Of a stretch of DNA of 64,000 nucleotides, positions 47,554 through 56,245 are shown in pieces. The position numbers were made by a program, and so were the translations under genes. The DNA comes from Paragorgia papillata. Lineage: Eukaryota > Cnidaria > Anthozoa > Scleralcyonacea > Coralliidae. The notes under the pieces are model-generated. The model was given only the letters and a program-made list of their open reading frames with translations, searched no databases and was not told the DNA's origin. The stretch lies in contig JAWNZC010000311.1 in NCBI GenBank assembly GCA_035771165.1, positions 2,541,001-2,605,000 on the forward strand. The letters run 5' to 3'. Numbering within the stretch: position 1 is the first letter of the stretch; each line of letters opens with the position of its first letter.

Positions 47554-48030
47554 TTACCTTTTGCTTACGATCCACTGTTTGTCGTTGTACAGGACAGCTG
47601 TTTTGTTTAAAATATAGTATCTGATAGTACTAGAATATTTTTTTTTTAAAGCAATGGCTGCCTTCTTCATACTTTCAAACTCCACTTCTTCTCCATCTTC
47701 TAGGGCTGTAAATAGGGTTTTAACGGGTACTATGTTTGGAAAATCTGGGTGACCGGTGGGTTTGCTTGGAGGGATATATGGGACATCAAACATTTTACAT
47801 AGTGTTTTTGTTGTTAGTTTGGTAGGTTCGTTGATTCCTTTTTGTGTGGCCATGCTAATTAGCATTTCTCGATATGTTGGTTTGCGGGTTCCAAACTTTT
47901 CCTTTCGTTCTTCCAGTTTTTTCTGCAGCTTCTTTTGTAAGGATTTTATGTCTTCTTCTAGTTCTTCTTCTGTTTGTGGTTCTTCTTCTTCAAACCTGAT
48001 TTTGATTTCAATAGTTGGATTCATGTTCAT
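47554..48030 (-). CDS. SAP/NUMOD-like DNA-binding protein, copy 2
   Basis: 158 residues with an acidic N-terminus (FEEEEPQTEEELEEDIKSLQ) predicted to be helical, then a region aligned with its neighbour: TKTLCKMF, PVKTLFTALEDGEEVEFES, and KQWIVSKR at the end. The paralogy with 47,050-47,481 is visible by eye over the last 80 residues. The acidic part is absent from the neighbour, so the two may have different partners. No catalytic residues recognised. The start follows AAGATATAATAAAAGAAC. Confidence 0.6.
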   Translation of the reverse strand: MNMNPTIEIKIRFEEEEPQTEEELEEDIKSLQKKLQKKLEERKEKFGTRKPTYREMLISMATQKGINEPTKLTTKTLCKMFDVPYIPPSKPTGHPDFPNIVPVKTLFTALEDGEEVEFESMKKAAIALKKKYSSTIRYYILNKTAVLYNDKQWIVSKR

Positions 48031-48058
48031 GTTCTTTTATTATATCTTTTATTTAAAT

Positions 48059-48085
48059 TTTTTTGTTCAATTTTTTAACAAAAAA
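48059..48085 (-). terminator. Gene-end hairpin
   Basis: TTTTTTGTT and AACAAAAAA around a 9-nt loop, downstream of the stop at 48,161. Confidence 0.6.
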
Positions 48086-48160
48086 GGTTTTCAGTAATAA
48101 GTCTCATTTCTTACATTGTTGTGTACCCATCGTTCTTTTTCTTTTAAAATCCAATTTTTC

Positions 48161-48475
48161 CTAAGAATCAAATTTCTCCTGTCCGTCCTTTTCTGCCGAA
48201 TTTGACGATACCATTTTAAAATTTTTGTCATCATCATTTATTTTATTTTGTTTTAAAGACTCTACAGATGGCGATTTTTTATTAGTCGTCTTCGACTTCG
48301 CTTCGCAGTTTGAAACCTTTGTATAATTTTTGACTGTTTTGTTTGTCCATCCTATTTGAACATTTCCTTCCATAGTTAAATCTTCCTTACCAAAACTTAA
48401 TCCAAACTGAAAACCTTTTTTAGTAATATGGTTTTTATTAAATTTTTCTTTTGTCTTTGACTTTGAATTTCCCAT
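48161..48475 (-). CDS. Predicted N-myristoylated protein
   Basis: 104 residues starting MGNSKSKTK: Gly at position 2 and Ser at position 6 with basic residues after, the consensus for N-myristoylation by host NMT. The rest is polar and Lys/Ser/Asn-rich, with no transmembrane span. Myristoylated proteins of DNA viruses are often at membranes or in the virion; here that is an inference. Followed by a hairpin at 48,059-48,085. No family recognised beyond the lipid signal. Confidence 0.6.
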   Translation of the reverse strand: MGNSKSKTKEKFNKNHITKKGFQFGLSFGKEDLTMEGNVQIGWTNKTVKNYTKVSNCEAKSKTTNKKSPSVESLKQNKINDDDKNFKMVSSNSAEKDGQEKFDS

Positions 48476-48484
48476 TTGTTTTAT

Positions 48485-48512
48485 TTTTTCTAACCCAAAC
48501 AGATTAGAAAAA
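48485..48512 (-). terminator. Gene-end hairpin
   Basis: TTTTTCTAA and TTAGAAAAA around CCCAAACAGA: 9-bp perfect stem, downstream of the stop at 48,582. Confidence 0.65.
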
Positions 48513-48581
48513 CATTGCTAACTTTGTAGAACGCTATGTGGAACGCTTAGTGAGAACAGTAAAAATTTAAGTAATAACAAC

Positions 48582-49082
48582 TCAACTGTTACTGGAATCA
48601 ACAGAACTGACACCATCGAAATTTTCATTAATATTTTCATCATTTTGTACTGTAACATTTTTATTTAGAGGTTTCTTATCCCAAACATGTTTCGCAATAA
48701 TGATACCACCAGTTAACAAACCAATCATTGGAATATATGGCGAAATTTTTTTAACCAAGGATTTAACATCATCGCAAAATAGTTTGTTTGATGATAGTTC
48801 TGCATCAAGTTTTTCGTCATCTTGCACTAGATCCAACTGTTCCAATAACTCTGAAAATTTTTTTACAAGTGTTTCTGTTAACAGAGATGATGTTTTGTCA
48901 AGTTGGGTTCTTTCATAGCTGAGCTTAATTTTTTCAAGTTGGGTCATTGAAGCTTTCTTAAGATATGCTTCCGAATGTTTGATCTCCTTTGCAAAGGATA
49001 AGCGAATAAGGTCTTCTCGAAGGGTCAGATTTTGCGGTTCTTCATTTTTTTCATCATTCATTGTTGCGTATTCGGTGTTCAT
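48582..49082 (-). CDS. Coiled-coil protein with one membrane span
   Basis: 166 residues: an N-terminal helical region with heptad-like Leu/Ile (LIRLSFAKEIKHSEAYLKKA, TLVKKFSELLEQLDLVQDD), then a hydrophobic stretch IPMIGLLTGGIIIAKHVW (about residues 125-142), then an Asn/Ser-rich tail. Likely a membrane or virion component. It sits between the myristoylated protein and a large coiled-coil protein, and both neighbours also look membrane-linked. Start at a TATAAATG context. Confidence 0.55.
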   Translation of the reverse strand: MNTEYATMNDEKNEEPQNLTLREDLIRLSFAKEIKHSEAYLKKASMTQLEKIKLSYERTQLDKTSSLLTETLVKKFSELLEQLDLVQDDEKLDAELSSNKLFCDDVKSLVKKISPYIPMIGLLTGGIIIAKHVWDKKPLNKNVTVQNDENINENFDGVSSVDSSNS

Positions 49083-49114
49083 TTATATTGGTGTAAAAGT
49101 TTTTTGTTAAGTTT

Positions 49115-50728
49115 TTAGGAATATTTTTTATATCTTTCTTTGTACTCTGTGTACACAAAATATGTTAAAGCTATTGCAAGGACCCACAGATTTTTCGCCA
49201 ACCATGCTAATCCCTTTGCACCCCAAGATAGCGCAGTTGCCAATATGTTTAAAATTGGTGCCAATACAGGCCATGCGGCTTTTGCAAGTTTTGCCAAGGC
49301 TTTTGCTAATGCTCCTGTTGCTTTTGCTGTTGTAACGACAGCAGCTTTTCCAGCTAAAACCACAGTTGTTATAATCCCTCCGATGGAAATGCCAATAGCA
49401 GCCATTGCCCCCATGTTTTCTTTTGCCCATTCTTTAAATTTTTCAAATCTGGTTATAACACTGGTTTTAAATTTTTCTTTTGTTTCTTCTTCTTGGGGTG
49501 GTATATTTTCTTCAACTCTAAGTTTGTCCCCTTTTAGGGTAATAACTTTTAAAACGGTTTTAATAAGTTCTTTGGTTTCTGGATCCTCTTCTACTTTTAG
49601 TTCGTCTTCATAGTATGGTATATTAACTACCACAGCTTCTAGTCGTTCTTCCGGACTCCTCCCCTTTGGATCCAGGATCCCAGCAAGCTCTCTAAGAATT
49701 TTCTCTCTTTTTTTTTCTCCCTCTTTTTTTTCTTTACTGCTTTCGTTTTGCTCTTTGATTTTTTCCATTAGTTCGTTGGCTTTTAATTCATGGGTTCTGT
49801 TTTGCTCTCTGATTTTTCCCCTTAGTGTTTTTAATTCATCGGCAATTAATACATGAATTTCGGTCTTTTCTTTTAGCTTTTCATTTAGCTTTGTTAATTC
49901 ATTGTTCATTTCATTAATTTTTAATACATGGGTTTCGTTCTCTTCTTTTAGCTTCCCCCTTAGCTTTGTTAGTTCATTGTCCATTTCATTGATTTTTAAT
50001 CCATGGGTTTCTTTTAGGGTTTCCATTTCATCCCTTAGTATTGTTATTTCATCCTCTATGTCGCTGGCAACATTTTTTCTAATTTCGTTTGCTGCAGCGG
50101 TACCAGGTAAAGACCCTATATCATCTTCAATGGTTGCATTGGCTGCTTTTCTGTGTTCTATGGCTGCCAGCGCTCTAAGTCTGATGAATTCGGACTTAAC
50201 AGCCATGCTAACCTTTTCGGATGTTCTGAACCCTCCTCTTCCATCCGCAACCATAACCTTTTTATCCTGAAAAAGCAAACCAGTTAGTTTACCTTTTTTG
50301 TTGAAATCAAGAAAAGAATGTTTTAGAAGTTCTTTACTTGCGTTGTCATAGTCTCCTTTTGGTTTCCCCTCAATAACACCATCTCTTGCATAAACTTCCT
50401 GATTCAAATACCTTCTAAAAAACCTTTTGACCCCATTTAAAAGGATTCTTCGTTGTTTTTTGTAGAGTTTTATTTGTTCCTGTTTCTCCTTGTCAATATC
50501 TCCCTTGAAATCAATGATAAATCTGTCAAAAAACTCCTGTCTGTCATCCATTCCTTTCGGATTTAAATCTTCAATATCGTCACCATCATCTGCATCGTCT
50601 TCACCAGCTATAAAGGATGAGTCCATATATTCATCACCAGGTGGTTCTGTACTACCTTCACCTCTTTCCTTCATTTCCATTTTTTCTTTTTCGGGTTCGT
50701 ATTCTCCTCCAGGTCTTTTGTAATCCAT
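49115..50728 (-). CDS. Large coiled-coil protein with C-terminal hydrophobic region
   Basis: 537 residues. The acidic N-terminus (EPEKEKMEMKERGEG) is followed by a basic region (KQRRILLNGVKRFFRRYLNQ). From about 235 to 340 there are at least four heptad units of 20-28 residues (ETHGLKINEMDNELTKL and variants), a clear coiled coil. The last 120 residues have three or four hydrophobic segments (AAIGISIGGIITTVVLAGKA, LAPILNILATALSW, LWVLAIALTYFVY). The order fits a rod anchored in a membrane, such as an internal virion or membrane-remodelling protein. Function unproven. Confidence 0.65.
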   Translation of the reverse strand: MDYKRPGGEYEPEKEKMEMKERGEGSTEPPGDEYMDSSFIAGEDDADDGDDIEDLNPKGMDDRQEFFDRFIIDFKGDIDKEKQEQIKLYKKQRRILLNGVKRFFRRYLNQEVYARDGVIEGKPKGDYDNASKELLKHSFLDFNKKGKLTGLLFQDKKVMVADGRGGFRTSEKVSMAVKSEFIRLRALAAIEHRKAANATIEDDIGSLPGTAAANEIRKNVASDIEDEITILRDEMETLKETHGLKINEMDNELTKLRGKLKEENETHVLKINEMNNELTKLNEKLKEKTEIHVLIADELKTLRGKIREQNRTHELKANELMEKIKEQNESSKEKKEGEKKREKILRELAGILDPKGRSPEERLEAVVVNIPYYEDELKVEEDPETKELIKTVLKVITLKGDKLRVEENIPPQEEETKEKFKTSVITRFEKFKEWAKENMGAMAAIGISIGGIITTVVLAGKAAVVTTAKATGALAKALAKLAKAAWPVLAPILNILATALSWGAKGLAWLAKNLWVLAIALTYFVYTEYKERYKKYS

Positions 50729-50735
50729 TATTTAT

Positions 50736-51707
50736 TTATGTCTGATCCCCAATAACTTTAACCAACTCCTCACCATAAAATTTCCCCATAATGTCCTCCT
50801 CCTTATCCCGAATTCTGTACATAACAGGAACTCCTCTGAAAACCGCTGACACAGTAAAAATTTCATCTGTAAAATTTGGATCATAACCTTTTGCAAAGTT
50901 TTTTCTGTATTTTTGAATCCTGACATTGTCCCCAATTTTAAATTTTGGGTTTACTTGGGATTCAAGAGGAGGAATTCCATACAGGGTGAAGAAAACTTTG
51001 GATTGGTTGCTATCAATGACATCTTTGGGTTTCATTTTGATAGTACTGTGGATGGTGTTGTTGTAACTATTTGTAAACTTGTCTAAACTATTTAACCACT
51101 CTTTGTTCCCTTTAAAAGTAAAAAATTTCCACATCCTGGTTTTCAAAGTTCTGTTGAACCTTTCTACAAGTGCAGCCTTTCTATGAGATCTGGATGAAAA
51201 ATATTCTATGTTTAGAGATTTCAAAAGAGTTTTTACACCAACATTATAAAACTCCTTACCTTCGTCAAATTGGACTGTTTCTGGATATTTACCAAATCTT
51301 TTCTTAAATTCTTCCAACATTTTGTTAACACCAGGCACCATAGCTACAGTACTCTTTCTTTTAACAGGAACAGCGAAACCAAATCTTGACAAAATTTCTA
51401 TCCCAGTCAATATCCACTTTTGGTCATTATTTTCAGAACCAAATTTCGCCATATCCACCAAGTCCATTTGCATCTGGTCGGCAAGATTTTTAACAAATGT
51501 TTTCTGGTATTTTCTTGGTTTTCTAATGGTTTTGTGTAAAGTAAAAACTTTTTGGCTGTGCAACCACTCCTTAACTTGTTTTCTGGTTATTGAAGGATTT
51601 TCTTCAACAGCAGCTTGGTAAAGTTTTTCCATGGATTGGTAACCGGTTACAGGATTGTAGTAAATATCTCGTAACTCAAGATCAATGAGTAAAAGTTCGT
51701 CTTCCAT
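50736..51707 (-). CDS. int: Integrase (retroviral-like, DDE)
   Basis: 323 residues with an rve core: MDLVDM (first Asp about residue 82), QFDEGKEF (second Asp about 148) and ALVERFNRTLKT (Glu about 182), a D-x33-E spacing. The N-terminal part (ITRKQVKEWLHSQ) resembles a DNA-binding helix pair, and the C-terminal part (PKFKIGDNVRIQKYRKNF ... VYRIRD-like) is the SH3-like segment typical of Polinton integrases. It would cut and join the element's ends, producing the observed 6-bp duplication. All three catalytic residues are in place. Start codon context is TTTAAAAT. It is divergent from the next gene with a 50-bp gap. Confidence 0.93.
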   Translation of the reverse strand: MEDELLLIDLELRDIYYNPVTGYQSMEKLYQAAVEENPSITRKQVKEWLHSQKVFTLHKTIRKPRKYQKTFVKNLADQMQMDLVDMAKFGSENNDQKWILTGIEILSRFGFAVPVKRKSTVAMVPGVNKMLEEFKKRFGKYPETVQFDEGKEFYNVGVKTLLKSLNIEYFSSRSHRKAALVERFNRTLKTRMWKFFTFKGNKEWLNSLDKFTNSYNNTIHSTIKMKPKDVIDSNQSKVFFTLYGIPPLESQVNPKFKIGDNVRIQKYRKNFAKGYDPNFTDEIFTVSAVFRGVPVMYRIRDKEEDIMGKFYGEELVKVIGDQT

Positions 51708-51757
51708 TTTATTTTGGGGAAAACTGAGTTTTTTTGCTTTTGAACTTTAAATAAACA

Positions 51758-52678
51758 ATGACAGAATTTAAAAAAATTTCAGAATCTTGGCCAAAAGAGT
51801 GGGACGTTTTTGGAACAGTTCAAAAATTTACCAAACAACCAAAGGCTTCTGTAAATATAAACACCATTACAATATTTGCAAATGAAAAAGAGAATTTTAT
51901 TGTAAATTTGAATCCCATAGATTTAACATTTCAACAGCCAATGAAAATAAGGAATCCAACATTAAATGACTTTCTTACAATCCCATATTTTACTGCCCTT
52001 GCTGCCAGTTATGTCGCAAGCTATTTGTGTGGAATTTCAAACAAACATTTAAAGAATGGTTTTGAAAAATTTAGATCTCATTTTTTAACAAGCATTGTCC
52101 ATTATCATTATGTTTTTCAGGTCAGAAGGTTTTTAAAACATCCAAACAAACTCAGAAGGTTTTTGACAGAAGATGTCATAAAAATTTTGCAACACAACCC
52201 TAATGATGTTTGGGTTAAAAAGATAAGCAACTCCACACAAAGTGCAAAAGAATTTACCCAAGACATGAAGAACCTTGGATATGAAGTCAGGTATGTAAAG
52301 TTGGAGAAAAAGAGTTATGGGAGAATCAACACATATGAGGAATTGGTGTCAGCAGGATCGAGACATTCCGATGATTTCAAACATTTTGTACCTAAAGATT
52401 CCAATGGGTTAACACTATTAGGTCAAAAGCTGTTCCAACAATCCTTAGAATCTTTTGTTTACTGCGTTTTGGGAGCACAGGCAAAAACAAGGTGGGTCAT
52501 TGTTGGCGAAGGTGCTAAAAGTTTACAAACACAAGAAGTGTTTAAAAAGTTAATGGAGGACACAATAGCCCAGGATGACATCACTGTTTCTATTTCAAAT
52601 ATGAGGCAGGCCATTAAGTCCACAAATGTTGTTTTGAATTTTGCAATATCCCCAGGTTTAATTTTAATTCCGTTTTAA
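51758..52678 (+). CDS. Polinton protein of unknown function, possibly truncated by LINE C
   Basis: 306 residues. A mixed alpha/beta pattern, with SYVASYLCGISNKHLKNGF near residue 85, HYHYVFQVRRF about 118, YEELVSAGSRHSDDFKHFV about 190, and a C-terminal VLNFAISPGLILIPF just before LINE C. It does not match integrase, polymerase or capsid proteins by eye, and I see no adenain-like Cys-His-Asp signature. Its reading frame ends 25 bp before LINE C, and the frame after LINE C (53,769-54,049) lacks its own early ATG, so the original protein may have continued. Shares a divergent start region with the integrase. Confidence 0.65.
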   Translation: MTEFKKISESWPKEWDVFGTVQKFTKQPKASVNINTITIFANEKENFIVNLNPIDLTFQQPMKIRNPTLNDFLTIPYFTALAASYVASYLCGISNKHLKNGFEKFRSHFLTSIVHYHYVFQVRRFLKHPNKLRRFLTEDVIKILQHNPNDVWVKKISNSTQSAKEFTQDMKNLGYEVRYVKLEKKSYGRINTYEELVSAGSRHSDDFKHFVPKDSNGLTLLGQKLFQQSLESFVYCVLGAQAKTRWVIVGEGAKSLQTQEVFKKLMEDTIAQDDITVSISNMRQAIKSTNVVLNFAISPGLILIPF

Positions 52679-52702
52679 TTTTTAGTTCCATTTTAATTCC
52701 TG

Positions 52703-53768
52703 GCTGGGAAATTAGTATCTTTGGACATCCCTCATGGTATTATCTGCTGGATTATCGATTTTTTAAAGAACCGCAAACAGAGAGTTAAAATAGATCGTGA
52801 CTGCAGATCAGAATGGAGAGATATCCCTGCAGGAGTCCCACAGGGCACTAAGCTTGGTCCTTGGATGTTCATACTGATGATTGATGATATCGACACTAGC
52901 AACACGGAGCTTTGGAAATACGTGGATGACACAACAATTGCTGAGCCTGTAGCGAAGAATAAAGCAAGCATGATCCAAAACGATGTAAATGAGCTGGTTA
53001 CGAGGTCTGAGGGAAATAAGTTCCAACTAAACCAGGAAAAATGCAAGGAGCTCAGAATTTCTTTCGCTAAGAACAAACCCGACTTTGCTCCCATTTTGGT
53101 TAACGGTAAAGCAATTGAGGTCGTGTCGGATGTCAAGCTACTAGGTTTGAATATCTCTAGCGATCTGAGATGGAACTGTCATGTTACTGAAATCTCTAAG
53201 AAGGTGTCAGTTCGTTTGTATTTTCTGAGGCAATTAAAAAGAGCGAATATTGCAGCAAAAGAACTCCTAACCTTTTACACCACCTGCATCCGACCGATTA
53301 CGGAATATGCTTGTTCAGTTTTCCATAACGCTCTGCCGTTGTATCTTTCCGATGAGCTGGAATGTTTACAGAAGCGCGCCATGAGGATTATCTTTCCTTT
53401 TGTGGCCTATAACGATGCTCTGATAGCTTGTAATTTAGATAGCCTATCTGATCGCAGGAGAATCATAACTACCAAACTATTTGAGAAAATAAATAACAAT
53501 AACGAACATAAGCTGCATAAACTTTTACCCAAGGAAAACCATTGTAGCAAGAACTTGCGAAGCGCTCGGAAATTCCATGTTCCAGTCTGTAAGACAAACC
53601 GACTAAAGAACAGTTTTATTTATAGTAATTGCATATAGTACTTTCATTTTTTTATATTTATATATTTTTAAGTAATTCATAGATCTAATTGATGTAAAGT
53701 TTTTATCTAATTCAGCCTTAGCAGGCTGCAAATTTTGAAACTTAATAAACTATCTATCTATCTATCTA
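52703..53768 (+). mobile_element. LINE C: 5'-truncated non-LTR retrotransposon nested in the Polinton
   Basis: Begins within the RT palm and ends in a short (TCTA)n run. The encoded remnant 52,721-53,638 has GVPQGTKLGPWMF and the catalytic box KYVDDTTIAE, then a thumb region and C-terminus similar to LINE A. It has an intact frame for its length and appears younger than LINE A. No clear target duplication was found. It separates 51,758-52,678 from the next Polinton frame. Confidence 0.85.
52721..53638 (+). pseudogene. Partial RT of LINE C
   Basis: 305 codons covering the last part of the palm, thumb and C-terminus. Motifs: GVPQGTKLG, YVDDT, LLGLNISSDLRWNCHV, CIRPITEYACSVFH. The N-terminal half and endonuclease are missing by 5' truncation, normal for LINE insertions, so no independent mobility is expected. 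The ATG is not a native start. Confidence 0.8.
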
Positions 53769-54049
53769 ACCCAATTAGTGGGTTCAATAATGTTCTTACA
53801 CTGGCCACAAATAGGATGGTTCTTGGGCTCAACAGACACTTAAATATTGGGAAACCCATTGTAAAACCCATTGTAAAATTTCCTGTAAAACCCTTTGGAA
53901 AACCTGTTGAAATTAATGAAAAAAAATACAAACCAGGAATATTTACTCCTGAAATTGTAGGAAAAAGCGACAACAGATTACCAGAAGTTTTCGGGGCATC
54001 AATTGGAACGGTTTTCTTGGTATTTAAAGGAATAGCGAGATTAATATAA
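53769..54049 (+). pseudogene. Polinton reading-frame remnant downstream of LINE C
   Basis: About 93 codons from the LINE boundary to TAA. The Pro/Lys-rich part repeats KPIVKPIVKFPVKPFGKP and ends FGASIGTVFLVFKGIARLI. It has no start codon of its own near the boundary except ATG at about 53,815, so it is probably the displaced C-terminal part of the 51,758-52,678 gene, or a small gene that lost its start. Confidence 0.5.
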
Positions 54050-54061
54050 TAAAAGAAAGAA

Positions 54062-54715
54062 ATGTCAAAGCCATATCAAAATTTAGATGTTTTTGGAAAT
54101 CCAATTATTGAAACTAAGGAGAAAAATGACGTCACTGAATTTAACAAAAGTCTTTTAGAACTCGAAACATATAAGAACAAAAGTAGTTGTTGTAAAACAG
54201 AAACTGCCGAAATTGAAGGATCCATAATTTGTGGAAAATGTGGTTTGGTGTTATTTAAGTTGTATGGATATAACCACAAAGAACCAACACCACCACTTTT
54301 GAAAAGGTATGTAAAAACATTTTGGAAACTATTTCCAAAGGAAGAAAAGATTGTTGGTTACGAGATCATGAAATTTTTCAATAAGGCCAACAGAACTCTT
54401 GTGGGATCAGGTTTGGTTTTGGACAGAAAATATAGCATGAATTACATTATGTTCATTATTTTTGGAATCTGTCAAAGAAATGATCTTTTGGAAAAAATGA
54501 AAAAACCAACTTCATCAGAACTAAAAACATTTGACGAAATAAAATATATTTTAAATTATTCTCCAAGAAATAATGCTTACAGACCATACCAAACAGGATT
54601 CAAAGTTTTTGGAAATGCTCTTAGTGTTGAAAATGTTTTGAAAATAGAAGAAATGAGTGGGATTAGAAAATGTAAGGAGTATACAAAAATTATTAAAGAA
54701 GGAAAGAAATGTTGA
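54062..54715 (+). CDS. Zinc-ribbon protein, late-transcription-factor-like
   Basis: 217 residues. Cys43-Cys44 and Cys57-x2-Cys60 (IICGKCGLVLF) form a zinc ribbon, followed by a helical region (LLKRYVKTFWKLF, MNYIMFIIFGICQR, TFDEIKYILNY). The order Zn-ribbon plus helices recalls TFIIB and VLTF-3-type late transcription factors of large DNA viruses. That resemblance is from memory and weak in detail. If right, it would direct transcription from the element's common start motif. Starts within TAAAAGAAAGAAATG. A 12-bp-stem hairpin follows the stop. Confidence 0.55.
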   Translation: MSKPYQNLDVFGNPIIETKEKNDVTEFNKSLLELETYKNKSSCCKTETAEIEGSIICGKCGLVLFKLYGYNHKEPTPPLLKRYVKTFWKLFPKEEKIVGYEIMKFFNKANRTLVGSGLVLDRKYSMNYIMFIIFGICQRNDLLEKMKKPTSSELKTFDEIKYILNYSPRNNAYRPYQTGFKVFGNALSVENVLKIEEMSGIRKCKEYTKIIKEGKKC

Positions 54716-54744
54716 AAACTTTCTAAAACTTTCTAAAACTTTTC

Positions 54745-54776
54745 AAAATATATAACAAAATAATGTTATATATTTT
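54745..54776. terminator. Gene-end hairpin
   Basis: AAAATATATAAC, an AAAATAAT loop, then GTTATATATTTT: a 12-bp perfect stem between the convergent genes ending at 54,715 and 54,795, the longest in the element. Confidence 0.8.
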
Positions 54777-54794
54777 TTACCAAATATTTTAAAT

Positions 54795-55196
54795 TTAGAC
54801 AACAACCGCCAACAACCAACCAGCACCAGCCCCTAAAAGTGTTACAGTAATAGTCATATATTTTTCCATTTCGTCGCTTGGTTGGTAATAGTCATCGAGT
54901 TCTGGTTCAACTGGTTTTTCTTCTTGTAAAATTTCATGAAGTTCTTGAAAAGCCTTTGAAGTGTCTTGCATGTTATAGTTTGCATTTCGTATTTCATCTT
55001 GTAATTCTCTAACCTTGTCCTTTCTTTTAATTTCATTTTCAAAAAACTTTTCTTTGTCTTTTTGAAGTTTTTCTGTTGCCAAATTATGTCTTTTCGCCTC
55101 GTCAGCATAACCGTGTTTGTTAAATGATTGAAACAAATATCCGGCACCAGCAAAGGCAACCGCATTAAACAACCCTCCTGCTATCATTGATGCCAT
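54795..55196 (-). CDS. Polinton protein with two hydrophobic ends and coiled coil
   Basis: 133 residues: N-terminal hydrophobic segment GGLFNAVAFAGAGYLFQSF, then ADEAKRHNLATEKLQKDKEKF and further heptads, then a C-terminal span MTITVTLLGAGAGWLLAVVV. The YADE.KRHN..LEKL phrase is one I recall from Polinton proteins of many animals, so it is likely conserved in the family. Probably an internal virion or membrane-active protein; function not shown. Start: TTCTTAATAAATGGC. Confidence 0.7.
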   Translation of the reverse strand: MASMIAGGLFNAVAFAGAGYLFQSFNKHGYADEAKRHNLATEKLQKDKEKFFENEIKRKDKVRELQDEIRNANYNMQDTSKAFQELHEILQEEKPVEPELDDYYQPSDEMEKYMTITVTLLGAGAGWLLAVVV

Positions 55197-55263
55197 TTAT
55201 TAAGAAAAAGAAGTTTGACTTTTTGCAGTTCAAATTTCATTTGGGTCCAATTTTTAAAAGTTT

Positions 55264-55494
55264 TTATACTTTCTTTGGATCCACATTTTTCGGGATATAC
55301 CCTTTGTCCTGTGCCATTTTTACTGTAAATAGCCCACCTGCAACTGCAACTCCAAGTTTAGCTGTTTCTTTAAAACTTGCTGGCGCTGCAAGGGATTGGC
55401 CTGTTAACTTTTTAACAACCATACTTACTCCAACAGCTGCAACTGTTATCAAAGCTGCTTCATACAGATCATTTAAAACCTCGTTCTTATTCAT
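55264..55494 (-). CDS. Small conserved Polinton membrane protein
   Basis: 76 residues, MNKNEVLNDLYEAALITVAA... with two hydrophobic stretches (LITVAAVGVSMVV and LGVAVAGGLFTV) and a polar tail (DKGYIPKNVDPKKV). The DVLxDLYEAA...GVSM pattern is familiar from other metazoan Polintons. Lies between 54,795 and the minor capsid gene. Likely virion-associated. Start follows ATATTATAATAAATG. Confidence 0.65.
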   Translation of the reverse strand: MNKNEVLNDLYEAALITVAAVGVSMVVKKLTGQSLAAPASFKETAKLGVAVAGGLFTVKMAQDKGYIPKNVDPKKV

Positions 55495-55521
55495 TTATTA
55501 TAATATATTTTAATAAAAATT

Positions 55522-55539
55522 TATAACATTTTTGTTATA
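55522..55539 (-). terminator. Gene-end hairpin
   Basis: TATAAC and GTTATA around ATTTTT, downstream of the minor capsid stop codon (55,577). Confidence 0.55.
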
Positions 55540-55576
55540 TATTTTCAAAAAGTTTTCAAAAAGTTTTCAAAAAGTT

Positions 55577-56224
55577 TTATGGAGTCTCATAGTTCTGTGG
55601 ACATAAAAAAATTTCAAGAAGAATATCGCCAACATTGTGGTCAACTTTAAATTTAAGTTCATTGTAAACACCATTGTCTAACATAGCCTCAGAGTTGATG
55701 TTTGCAAATTTTTCAACTGATCCCTTCAATAGTTGTCTTGTTGTAATTGGAAGAACTGCAGCTGTTCTATCCCGTTTTCCTGAAAATGATGTTCTAGTTC
55801 CATCAATCATTTCGCAAGATATACAGACAAATCTCATTCCAAGATTTATATTAACTGTTTCTGGACTGACAAGATTTGCTCCTCCCCTAATTACTGTTGT
55901 TTCTGGATATCCTAGCAAAGGACCAAGTTTAAGCAAGGAAAGGTCTCTTGTTGGGTATAATCTGATTTTACAGCTATATGGAAGTAATTCTGACTTTATT
56001 TCGTTTTCCTTTAATAATCTCATAATCATACCAACAGTCCAATAGCCATTGTCGAAACTAATTTTTTTTGTTCCATGCATAACATATGTTGGACTTGTTA
56101 AATTATTGTAATCCCAAAAAACTGTTGCATCCTTAACCATTAATTTTGTATCTTCAATGATCAAAGGATCTTCAAATTTAACAGTTGTTTCTCCATTTTT
56201 AAGTAGAATTCTTAGGTTCCTCAT
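55577..56224 (-). CDS. Minor capsid protein (penton candidate)
   Basis: 215 residues. By eye it has the strand-rich pattern and conserved features of the Polinton minor capsid/penton: LLGYPETTVIRGG, SPETVNINLGMRFVCISCEM, a loop with FSGKRDRTAAVLPI, and a C-terminal strand block with VGDILLEIF. Single jelly-roll pentons sit at capsid vertices. The position directly beside ATPase and major capsid genes supports this role. The identification is by pattern and position rather than catalytic residues. Start: GGAAATAATAAATGAGG. Confidence 0.75.
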   Translation of the reverse strand: MRNLRILLKNGETTVKFEDPLIIEDTKLMVKDATVFWDYNNLTSPTYVMHGTKKISFDNGYWTVGMIMRLLKENEIKSELLPYSCKIRLYPTRDLSLLKLGPLLGYPETTVIRGGANLVSPETVNINLGMRFVCISCEMIDGTRTSFSGKRDRTAAVLPITTRQLLKGSVEKFANINSEAMLDNGVYNELKFKVDHNVGDILLEIFLCPQNYETP

Positions 56225-56245
56225 TTATTATTTCCATAACAAAAT

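Noticed and set aside
49140..49613. Long plus-strand frame over the coiled-coil gene
   Set aside because: Shadow of the minus-strand gene; no start motif.
51758..52678. Adenain-type protease
   Set aside because: No conserved His, Asp/Glu and Cys in the right order or context.
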